Below, piece by piece: positions 1 through 8,563 of a stretch of 52,088 nucleotides of DNA. Source of the stretch: Salisapilia sapeloensis (lineage: Eukaryota; Oomycota; Peronosporomycetes; Peronosporales; Salisapiliaceae). Made by a program: the position numbers and the translations under genes. The DNA is taken from positions 1 through 52,088 of the forward strand of contig JAADVB010000127.1 of assembly GCA_023334545.1 (NCBI GenBank), read 5' to 3'. The notes below the pieces were generated by a model. The model was not told the origin of the DNA, ran no database searches, and worked only from the letters and a program-made list of their open reading frames with translations. The stretch's first letter is position 1; each line of letters starts with the position of its first letter.

Positions 1-165
1 CTGCGGGTTCGCCCGCTGCGTCTCTGAGTCGCTCTGCTTGGCCACATGCTCTCGCTCCGACCTCAGCGTCTCCTCTGCCTTGTAGAACTGCCGAGTGCGA
101 AGGTAGTCACACACGAGGTCGAATACCTCGGACTCACCGAGACTCTGCTGCAAGTGGGATGACAT
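1..165 (-). CDS. LisH-motif protein, N-terminal fragment (cut by window edge)
   Basis: The first 55 codons of a minus-strand gene are visible; the rest lies beyond position 1. The start is ATG at 165-163. Residues about 11-40 fit a LisH dimerisation helix pair: a run reading VFDLVCDYLRTRQFYKAEET, with the leucine, tyrosine and alanine/glutamate spacing of the family. LisH motifs start many scaffold proteins, such as TAF5, LIS1 and other WD40 proteins, and this could be one of those. Only the motif is visible, so the identity is open. An oomycete-type initiator lies 26-43 bp upstream and supports the start. Confidence 0.6.
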   Translation of the reverse strand, partial: MSSHLQQSLGESEVFDLVCDYLRTRQFYKAEETLRSEREHVAKQSDSETQRANPQ

Positions 166-190
166 GCTCACGTGTCTTGCTCTGTAGGAC

Positions 191-208
191 CAATTTGCGC
201 AAATGAAG
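191..208 (-). promoter_or_regulatory. Oomycete-type initiator of the LisH gene
   Basis: On the minus strand this reads TTCATTTGCGCAAATTG, close to the oomycete Inr pattern TCATTYYNCAWTT. It sits just upstream of the LisH start codon at 165. The match is by eye only. Confidence 0.45.
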
Positions 209-1652
209 ATCAAGTCGGATGAGCGACTGGGGCTCGTCGATTGGTTCAAAATGGAGGCTGCTGTTCTTGTGGCCAATCTCGAACGTACGGAAATTGCAAC
301 ATGAACTCGGCGTAGGGTTTCAAATATCCAGGGTAAGAAAAGACTGATTTGTGTTTTAATTTCTTTTAAAGGAGTGGAGGTGGTGAAACGTCGTTTTGGA
401 TAAAATGCCATGAAGATCTTGGAGGGTAAAATTGTGGGATGGATGCACTCTTTGGGTCGGTGCTAGGGCTACCGTTTGATTTGCCAGAGGGAGTTATGAA
501 ACGGTCCCTCTTTTGGCAGTTGGTAGAAGTGGGATCGGAATGCACTAGACACCTTGGACGCTTAGTGCCAGCTCATCGTTTACGCCAAGCTCCTACTGAT
601 CAGTGCTTTCTGAAGGTTTGAGTCTAACATGTAGCTGTTTAGTACTGGCTCAGCGATATGTATTACTTTTCTTGGCACGATCATGTTTGTCGCGTGGCAA
701 TTGACGATGTATTGCAAACCCTACGATACATTCGCACGGCCATACTAATGGTAGGGGCTGCAATAGCCTATACACTCCAAGGAGAATCTGACATGCTTAT
801 CTTGCCGAGAAGAAACGATGCGCTTGCACAACAACTGCACTATTCCAACCAGCCCACTTGCAGTCGGTATCTACGAGTGGTACTTATGACAGCGATCAGG
901 ATAAGTTGCGTAGAAATGCATTTCCCGTCGCTCTTGTTTCTGCAGCAACCGCATCTTGACGTGGGAGGAAGGCTTCTTCGTGATTGGCATCTTATCATGG
1001 CTGCTGCTTTCGTCTACTTGAAGCCATGGAGATCGCTATGTCCATGTTATTTTGTGGACATAACAGTTGGGGCTATTTAACTGGGATGTAACTGCGACAT
1101 GGAAAATTTCAAACAGATCACGCTTCCCGCCAATTAGCACGAAGCTATATCAGGATCGATAAGATCGGGGAACCAGGTGCTACTTTAGGACGGACGATCG
1201 CATCTCGAGCTGAACCACTCTCGCAGTAGCTAACACGGAAACAGTTTACGCCGTTTCAACGGCTCGCGAAGGAAACCGGGGGCGCGAAAATAGGGCCCAA
1301 CGGCTGGTGGTGCCGTCCTCTGATTTCACGCTGTTTTTCTAGGACGCTTTTTAGAACGTAGGCACCGCATGATCTGTGAAGATCTCTGGCACGTCTCTTG
1401 CCGTCGAACGCGAGTCCGCCGCTTACTTGAACGGTACCGAACCGTCCAAAATATCCGAGTCCGAGCACGAGAAAATATTGCCGAGCCGACGTTGCCGACC
1501 TATCCTCCAGTTCAAACTATCCACAAGAAATGATCCAAAACTGTCCGACGCGACGCGACAACAACTGGTCTTTGTCCACTGTCTCAGTATTTTGTACCTG
1601 CTAGGCTGATGAAGCGGTTTCTATACAAAGCGCAAGAGTGAGCTGACATCAG
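209..1652. other. Gene-free stretch of about 1.4 kb
   Basis: It lies between the divergent LisH (-) and desaturase (+) genes. Several 60-140 codon open frames exist here, for example at 658-1080 (+) and 1376-1609 (+). None resembles a known family, and the frame at 1376 has no ATG start. I see no tRNA-like structure or repeat. Confidence 0.5.
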
Positions 1653-1671
1653 GCTCATTTCCACTTCTGCC
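1653..1671 (+). promoter_or_regulatory. Initiator/core promoter of the desaturase gene
   Basis: GCTCATTTCCACTTCTGCC matches the classic oomycete core promoter (GCTCATTYYNCAWTTT-like) almost base for base. It lies about 40-57 bp before the ATG at 1710, the usual position for transcription start in oomycetes. Confidence 0.7.
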
Positions 1672-1709
1672 GCGTCCGACTCAAAGCGACCGAGGAAACG
1701 TTTGGCGAG

Positions 1710-2795
1710 ATGTGCAAAGCAGATACCAACGCAAAGGAGGCGCCTACGCTGGACTCGCCCACGGCTGTCGAGGACACGCCGCTCGCAAACGAGTTTCCGG
1801 ACAAGCCTGACTATGCGCCTGCGCACACGTACGGAGATGACTTCCACTGGGTTTACACGGACGAACCGCATGCTACGCGTCGAAAGCAGATCCTGGCCAA
1901 ACACCCGGAAGTGAAGAAGCTCTTTGGCCACTGTCCGCGCACCAAGTACATTTGTTTGGCCGTGGTGGCGCTCCAGACCACATTGGCGTACTATGCGTCA
2001 TCCTGGAGTTGGCCAGTGTTCATCGCTGTCGCGTACATCGTGGGCGGAACAGCAAACCACAGCATGATGATGGGTATGCACGAATTGTCGCACAACCTGG
2101 GCTTTAAGCGCCCGGTGCACAACAAGATGTTGGCTCTCTTTGCCAATCTGCCGGTTGCCGTCCCGTCGGCTATCTCTTTCAAGAGATATCACATGGAGCA
2201 CCACAAATATCAGGGCGAGGACGGCGTTGATGTGGATCTGCCTACGCCGTTGGAAGGCCGGATCTTTAACAATATCCCGGCCAAGCTCTTCTTTGTTACC
2301 TTCCAAGTGCTCTTCTATAGTGTCCGCCCGATGATCGTGAATCCGAAACAGCCTGGCAAGTGGGAGTTGTACAACTACTTGGTCTGCTTCTCGTATGATG
2401 CTGCCATGGTCTACTTCTGCGGTGTTTGGTCTCTCGCCTACCTGTTGTTGAGTACGCTCTTTGGTGGTGGTATCCACCCAGTCGCTGGACACTTTATCGC
2501 CGAGCACTACGAGTTCATTCTAGGTATCGAAACGTACTCGTACTATGGCGTGTTGAACCGTGTGACGTTTAATGTCGGACTTCACAACGAGCATCATGAC
2601 TTCCCGTTCGTGCCTGGCTCCCGTCTGCACCAGCTGAACGCCATGGCACCCGAGTTCTACGACTCGCTTCCGCAGCACGAGAGCTGGACCTCGGTCATGA
2701 TCGATTACGTGATGAACCCTGCGATCGGCGCCCACTCTCGCATCAAGAGGAAGCAGATGGACGAAACCGCGCGCAACAAGCTCAAGGCGGAGTAG
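1710..2795 (+). CDS. Sphingolipid delta-4 desaturase (DEGS type)
   Basis: A single-exon, 361-residue membrane enzyme predicted to put the 4,5-trans double bond into dihydroceramide in the endoplasmic reticulum. All three di-iron histidine boxes are present with DEGS spacing: HELSHN at residue 124, HMEHH at 161 and HNEHHD at 292. The DEGS N-terminal signature DDFHWVYTDEPH and the tail motif NPAIGAHSRIKRK are also visible. Hydrophobic spans lie around residues 70-120 and 185-270. The length matches animal and fungal enzymes (about 320-360). The ATG follows a strong initiator. The gene converges on the next one, with 62 bp between stop codons. Confidence 0.95.
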   Translation: MCKADTNAKEAPTLDSPTAVEDTPLANEFPDKPDYAPAHTYGDDFHWVYTDEPHATRRKQILAKHPEVKKLFGHCPRTKYICLAVVALQTTLAYYASSWSWPVFIAVAYIVGGTANHSMMMGMHELSHNLGFKRPVHNKMLALFANLPVAVPSAISFKRYHMEHHKYQGEDGVDVDLPTPLEGRIFNNIPAKLFFVTFQVLFYSVRPMIVNPKQPGKWELYNYLVCFSYDAAMVYFCGVWSLAYLLLSTLFGGGIHPVAGHFIAEHYEFILGIETYSYYGVLNRVTFNVGLHNEHHDFPFVPGSRLHQLNAMAPEFYDSLPQHESWTSVMIDYVMNPAIGAHSRIKRKQMDETARNKLKAE

Positions 2796-2857
2796 GCAAT
2801 GTGAAGAAGAATGCATATTTGTTGGATCTAAAGGATGGAATGGAGAATAGTGTTGGT

Positions 2858-3981
2858 TTATTGCCTACGTCGTTTTGCTTGTTCGAGTCGATCGATGTAG
2901 TAGTTGGTATTTTCAATCGCAGCAAGAGGTTCCACACGTACGAGTAGCTTGTCTTTCGTGTCTTTAAAAGGTACTGACTCGTCTTGAAGCGTACGGACGT
3001 CAACGATGTGCGGGTCATCGTCTAGGATATTATCGTCGAAGAAGAAGGACATGACATCCTGCTCCTTGTGGTTTATCATGTCAACCGGTAGGACTTTACC
3101 TGCTTCGGCCACCTCTTCTTGATGGAACCAATATGGGTAAAAGTCTCGGAACGCCAGGGTAGCTTCCTCCTGCCTCCACTGCGTCGTTAGTAGATGGTGG
3201 ATGTGTCCTATCCCTCGTACCACTTGCAGATCGTCCAAGTCGTTCCCGTAGAACTCTTCAACCGATGTATCTGATAGGATCGTTGGTGGCTGCTTGAACG
3301 TGCCTAAAACTAGCACGATCTCTTCCTTTGTACGTAAAAAGGTTCCAAAGTGCCGAGATACTTTGTTTGTTAGATGCAGTCTTTTGTCAGGGAATTTCTC
3401 CATGGATCCATCGATTCGGATGTTTGGATCGGACGATGGATGGAAGTGAGGATGCTGATTCGAGCAAAAGAGATTGAACTCTTCAGCGATGGCATGTAGA
3501 TCGTTGCCAAACGTACGGAAGATGAGGTTGTAATGGATGCTATGGTCAGTTAGGAACTGGATGAGACGGAAGAAGGACGGGAGGATGTAGTAGAAGCTGT
3601 CGCTCGTATCGTGACGGAGTTGGGCCAGCAAAGCTGTGTGTTTGGAAGACAGGGATGCGCCTGCATGGCCTGGAGATGTGAAATGCCGACGCTCTTCACG
3701 ACGAACGTGCTTGTTGGCTTTAGACGTTGTAGGATCGGGATGCATTGGGTACTATGCGTCAAATCAGGAGGAGGGACCGACAGCAGACATGATAGAGCTA
3801 CCTTTTCACGAAGGAAGCTGCCGTATGTGGCGAGAGATGCTGTCTCTGATGACTTCTCACCTGCAATCTCCCATCGCAACTCGCCCTCGTGGTTCGTGAC
3901 GACACCCAACGCGTCTTCCGCCAGTAGATCGTTCAGCACGTGATGCAGGTCTTTACCTTGCGACGGGTCCTGCAAGATCAT
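2858..3981 (-). CDS. Conserved protein of unknown function, two exons
   Basis: Exons 3981-3802 and 3751-2858, joined in phase 0 across a 50-bp GT-AG intron (3752-3801), give 357 residues. I do not recognise a named family. The middle part (from about residue 95) reads like a globular alpha/beta enzyme: SFFRLIQFLTDHSIHYNLIFRT followed by GNDLHAIAEEFNLFC. Near the C terminus is an FFFDDNI stretch followed by IVDVR. The acidic FFDDN pattern recalls motif IV of HAD-superfamily phosphatases, but no DxD motif I is evident, so this is speculation. There is no signal peptide or membrane span. The 3' end converges on the desaturase; the 5' end is divergent from the heme-oxygenase-like gene, 341 bp away. 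Confidence 0.75.
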
Positions 3982-4322
3982 TGTCTAGGAACAGCTTATG
4001 CTATCAGATAGATACGATGATCTGACGTTGCAGTACTGTATACTTTGTTCACATCGAAGTACAGGATAAGATGCGGTGCATCCTCCAGCTCGGACGTCCG
4101 CTCCATGACCAAAAGTGCGTTCGTACCAGCTGTACCCTAGATTGCCATTCCATCACTAGTTTTTATGTAACTTTTATAAGCAAGTTATGGAATTTAAAAT
4201 AATGTTAATAAAAAGACATAGAATATTGTTTTCAGCAGAGTATTATCACTTTGAAGCGACGTTCTCTACGTTTCGATATAAAGTGACGTAGCTCGTCACA
4301 CCGACATAAACAGAATCCCGAC
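3982..4322. promoter_or_regulatory. Divergent intergenic promoter region
   Basis: This 341-bp gap must hold the promoters of the unknown gene (-) and the heme-oxygenase-like gene (+). Positions 4150-4220 are strikingly AT-rich. I see no clear initiator match. Confidence 0.4.
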
Positions 4323-5365
4323 ATGAGTCAAGCTCAAGAGAAGCCTCTGGCGTTGATACTAGATGACGCTGCCTCGGAAGTGTACACCTTCTCCGACAAG
4401 TACGTCTCCCCCTTCCTGCAATCCAGCTCAGGATCTAACATGACCGACTAGAGTGAGCAATATCAAGCTCATGATCGCATTGAGCAATCCGGAGCATTAT
4501 GGTCATATCCTCAAGTACTTTTGTACGTCCTCTTTGCATATAAAACCTAGTCGTGTTTCTTATCAACAGTGCTATGCACCTGGCAGACCACGTAATGTGT
4601 CAATTGGAAGAATCGATCGAAAAGGCCAAAGAGGAACCTGCCATCCAAGGCCTCCACTCCATCATGAAGGAGCTCTCGAGGGTACATTTTATTTAAATCC
4701 ACCTCTAGACACGAATGCTCATCCTTTATAACGACAGAAAGAAGCAATGGAGAAGGATCTGACGTACTACTTGGGGGAAGACTGGAAGACCAAGAGTCCT
4801 CCGACAGACGCGACGCAGGCGTACGTCTCCCACCTCAAGGCGATCGCATCGGTGGATCCAGTCCTCCTCCTCCCTCACGTTTACCACCTGTACGGCATCC
4901 TCCTAGCCCACGGACAGACGATCCAGCAGTTTGTCGACTACAGCTTCACGCCGTACAAGGAGAAGAAGGAGCACCAAGGCCGTAGCAACCTGTACGACTT
5001 CCCTGGCAACCGCATGGTCCTCAAGAAGGTGCTCAAGGACAAGATCAACATTATCAAATGTGGTCTGCCTCTCCAGGAGAAGCTCAAGAACGAAAGCGTA
5101 CTCGTCTACCGAATGACCAACCAGGTCGTGCGCAGTCTCGAAGGAACGAGGTACTACCTCTTGCGTTGGATTCAAAAATGGATCGTCGTCATCCTACTCA
5201 TCTACCTAGTACGATTCCTTGTCATCATAGAGAAGAGAGAAATACTAACAATTGTTCTAGGCGTACTCGTTCTTCCAGTGGCAGGAAGCCAGGGCATTGG
5301 CGGATCGACTGCAGAAACAGGGACAAGAAGCACTGGAGAAAGCCACGCAAGTGCCAGAGATGTAG
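4323..5365 (+). CDS. Heme oxygenase-like protein, five exons, probably catalytically altered
   Basis: Exons 4323-4399, 4452-4522, 4587-4681, 4738-5208 and 5261-5365 (introns 52, 64, 56 and 52 bp) give 272 residues. The fold assignment rests on collinear, mostly gap-free similarity to eukaryotic heme oxygenase. KYFYHVMCQLEESIEKAKEEP aligns with the helix after the N-terminal ligand region, and SRKEAMEKDL with its RKAALEQDL element. LPHVYHLYGILLAHGQ aligns with the distal helix AHAYTRYLGDLSGGQ. Key changes: the proximal heme ligand His is Tyr21, the distal Asp (human D140) is Leu136, and SGG is AHG, which places His139 in the pocket. A hydrophobic stretch before the last intron (WIVVILLIYL) continues as AYSFF and may be a C-terminal membrane anchor. 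The second and last introns are the least certain. The stop lies 18 bp from the stop of the opposing gene. Confidence 0.75.
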
Positions 5366-5383
5366 ACTCGAATTGAACAAAGC

Positions 5384-6643
5384 TTACCTATTCCTTCCTC
5401 TCTCTCGTCTTGGTGAACGACGTGGACTCCGACTCCGACGTCGGCGTCTCGGACTAGATGATCGGCTCCGACGTCGTCTTCGTGGACTTGATGATCGACT
5501 ACGACGTCGTCGTGGACTGGGAGACCGACGACGGTGTGTTGACCGTGGTTGTCGTCGATCCTTATTAGACTGCTTCTTGTCGTCCTGCGTCGGCTGCTTC
5601 CGTTTGTGTTTGTTCCAGAGCTTAGAGACGCTCTGACTAAAGTCCACTTTGATACGTCGGTCGTCCAGCAGGACGTTGTTCATCTTAAAGTATGCTTCTT
5701 CACACTGGTCTTTACTTTCGAACTCGACAAAGGCAAAGCAGAGCGAGTCGCCTGTCTTGTAGTCTCGAATGACTTCACTCTTACACTGACCGAAGCGAGC
5801 AAAGGCAATGTCCAAGTCTTCGCTCTGTGTCACCGGGTTCAGTTTGCACACGAATAAGACTTCTTCCGGAGGTTTCATGTCTGCATCCGGGAGATCTCCA
5901 ATCATTTCCAACACGACAGCTCGAGACTGAGCTTCATTTCGCTGGAGACTCTCCTCCACCTCTTGCTCCGATCGATTCGCGTCTGCACTCTCGACGGTCG
6001 AAGAGTACGGAATGCGCTCAGCTACCTGTTCATCCTTTGGTTTGGATGTTGGGGAGGATGGGGGGAGTGGGAGGAGAGGTGGATCCTCGAAAGGATCGTC
6101 TAGAATGTGCGTGTGGAGAATACGGACGTCCTGCAAAGGACGGTGCTCTTTGTCCACAAAGAGACCGTTGATCGTGTCAAGCGTATCGAATCCTTCAGCG
6201 ATTTCACCAAAGAGAGTATGACTTTTATCTAAGTAGTCTAGATCTGTGTCTCGAAGTGTGATGTAAAACTGCGAGCCGTTCGTATTTGGTGCTGCGCCTG
6301 CCATGCCCACCTACATGCTTAAACGTTAGTGATAGAAGCTGTAGAAAGAACGCAGAGGCTGTACCATGCCCTTCTTGTTGTGCGTGTACTTGGAGTTGAT
6401 CTCGTCATCAAAGAATCGAGCCTGTTCGCCGTACAGCTGACTGTAGACGGAAGCGCCACCTGTGCCAGTACCCGTGGGATCTCCCGTTTGGGCTAGAAAG
6501 TCACATTGGACAGAGAAAAAGAGGTGTCCGTGGTAGTACTTGAGCTTGCATAGCTTGAGAAAGTTCTTGCTCGCAAGAGGACAGTCGTCCGTGTATAGAT
6601 CAACGACAAACTCGCCTGCAGTCGTCTCCACGAGCACCGACAT
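5384..6643 (-). CDS. Cyclophilin-RRM protein, PPIL4 type
   Basis: Exons 6643-6365 and 6310-5384, joined in phase 0 across a 54-bp intron, give 401 residues. Order: cyclophilin-like domain (1-165, with the PPIL4-specific LAQTGDPTGTGTGG and NTNGSQFYITL), an ILDDPFEDP linker, and an RRM (about 235-315, with RNP motifs LFVCKL and LCFAFVEF). The C-terminal tail (about 335-401) is dense in Arg-Ser dipeptides. PPIL4 family proteins are nuclear and associate with the spliceosome; the RS tail fits that. The usual catalytic Arg-Phe pair of cyclophilins is replaced around YYHGHLFFSV, as in other PPIL4 proteins, so isomerase activity may be weak. It shares a 119-bp divergent promoter with CDC73. Confidence 0.9.
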
Positions 6644-6762
6644 GCTTTCGTTGTTTTTTATCTGGTCGGTACCTTTTCGGTACAGTTTCTCAGAATAGTA
6701 TATTTATTTGAAGGCTGTTTCGAAAAATAAGAGTTAAAGCGTGCTTTAGGATAAAAGTGGAA
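6644..6762. promoter_or_regulatory. 119-bp divergent promoter (PPIL4-like / CDC73)
   Basis: Only 119 bp separate the two start codons, so both 5' untranslated regions and core promoters must overlap or abut here. The centre (6690-6740) is AT-rich with a TATATTTATT run. Confidence 0.6.
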
Positions 6763-8155
6763 ATGACGGAGGAGAGCAGTGCTGTCGATGGCCTCCAGGT
6801 GCTCCAGGGTCTACGGGAACAAGTGATCAAAGGACGGCCGATTGAGGTCGAGGGAGACAACCTGGTCTTCAAAGGAGCCAGCAATGAGACGCTCGCGACG
6901 TACTCGAAGCACACGCCGACTGCCTTTGCTGCGAAATCGGGTAGTGGCAAGAACTACGATCTACTCGCTTGCTACACTTGCTTCCGTCATGCTAGTTTGA
7001 ACTTTAGTGAGTACGTGAAATGCTGTCGGAGTGAGAAAGCCACTGTCGTGTCCACTGTTGATAAAAAGGAGCTCCTGGCGTACTTGAAAGGAGACATTGA
7101 GACGTCTTCTCAGATCCAGACTGGAGAGCAGGAGAAGGAGAACGTCGCGGATACTTCCAAGGACCCCGAAAAAGAGCTAGGCAAACGGGAGAGCTCGACA
7201 CCAGTGGATGCACCGGTGAAGAAGCGGCGGACGGATGAAAAGGAGGAGAGCATGGCCAGGATCGCTGCAAGAGAGAGCTCTGTGCGCACGAGAACATCGG
7301 TGTTGATGGCTAAAAAGTCCTTCGAAGGTGTTCTCAAGACCGTGGAGACAGTCGACAAGGAGCTGAAGGAGCAGCAGCAAAAGGCCAACAAAGCGTCTGC
7401 CCAAGCTCCCGTGACGGCCAAGAAGGAGCAGAAGCCGTTGCACCGATTGATGGAAGAGAAGCTAGGAGGTGTGTATATTCGTACGAATTAATGATCGTCG
7501 TAGGTGCTAACGATTGGTCTAGGTACGCCGATCATCGTCGTACCTGCCGGGTTCTCGGACTTGTTTACGATGCTGAACGCTCGTGACTTTTTGGAAGACG
7601 GATCGTACGTTCCGAACTCTCAGAAGAAAAAGGAAGGAGAGAGAAAGAAGCAAATGCAGATCATCCATCACGAAGAGCAAGGACATACGTACACCTTTAA
7701 GCTCGTGGATAACGTCAGTCGATTCCGCGAAAAGGACTGGTACCTTTCTACTCTGCACGTTGAGTGGATACATTATGCTTAAATATGCTGTAGGAGACGA
7801 GTGGTTGGTGTCATTGTATCTGGACAGGCGTGGCAGTTTAAAGGCTGGAAGTGGAAGTTCCCGTTGGAAGTCTTCAAGAAAGGTACAAACTATACATCAA
7901 CTATCTATTTGCAGTCGCTCATTCCCACGTTAACTAGCGTGTGGCATCTACGTCCATCCGCAAGGGTCTCAGATTAGTGACGAAATCAAGCGTTGGGACG
8001 TCCGAATCCTCATGGTAACGCAGCATGCTATTGATGCTGTTGGATAAACACTGAGTGTCTGTAGATTCATCCGGATAAACGCCACTTGGATAAAGTGGCT
8101 GCACGAGAGTTTTGGCGCTACCTCTTCAGCTTTTTGCAGCTGAAGTTCCAGTAAG
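6763..8155 (+). CDS. CDC73: CDC73 / parafibromin, PAF1 complex subunit, five exons
   Basis: Exons 6763-7468, 7523-7739, 7794-7882, 7938-8014 and 8066-8155 (introns 54, 54, 55 and 51 bp) give 392 residues, close to the yeast protein (393) and shorter than human (531). The protein belongs to the PAF1 complex, which travels with RNA polymerase II and promotes histone marks and elongation. Visible hallmarks: an N-terminal region with NYDLLACYTCFRHASLNF, a basic/acidic low-complexity middle (about 125-235), and the Ras-like C-terminal domain with TPIIVVPAGFSDLFTM, SGQAWQFKGWKWKFP and a final HPDKRHLDK...FWRYL helix. The ATG at 6763 was preferred over an in-frame GTG two codons upstream. The last exon ends LKFQ-stop; a GTAAGT overlaps the stop but no further conserved sequence follows. 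Confidence 0.92.
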
Positions 8156-8563
8156 TATCCGTCGATGTGCTGAGCAGGACGGACTCGAGGCTAGACATGG
8201 TAGGTCGCACGGCAAAATATTTCATCTTGATTGCAAATGAGCTTTATCCTTCTCGTTACATTCGTCTACGTCTCGAAACATGCTGCTCGATGCTAGATAA
8301 AGTGTCCATCGCTTGGAAATGTATTTTTGTCCAAGACGTTTCGATTCCACCAGCAGCCTGCCAAGAGGTGTGTTGGCACGTCATTCAGGTAAACGGCATC
8401 GGTCACGCTGACGCGTGCATGCCAGTACTACAGCGTCTTCGTCGGTACACTCCTTCCATCTTGCGCTGCGCCTAGATTTCTCAATTCCATTCATAGCACG
8501 AGTCTCGTAATCTTTACTCCATTGCAACGACAATCGTTACAAGTCTCTCCGTTGACACCTACG
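8156..8563. other. Intergenic region, CDC73 to cyclase-like gene
   Basis: This 408-bp gap between tandem plus-strand genes has no recognisable coding content. An open frame at 8167-8475 has no family resemblance or exon-like features. Confidence 0.5.

Noticed and set aside
658-1080. 140-codon open frame on the plus strand
   Set aside because: No family resemblance, no initiator upstream, and composition typical of random frames in non-coding DNA.
8167-8475. 102-codon frame after CDC73
   Set aside because: Overlaps the CDC73 3' region, no similarity to any family, and looks like untranslated sequence.
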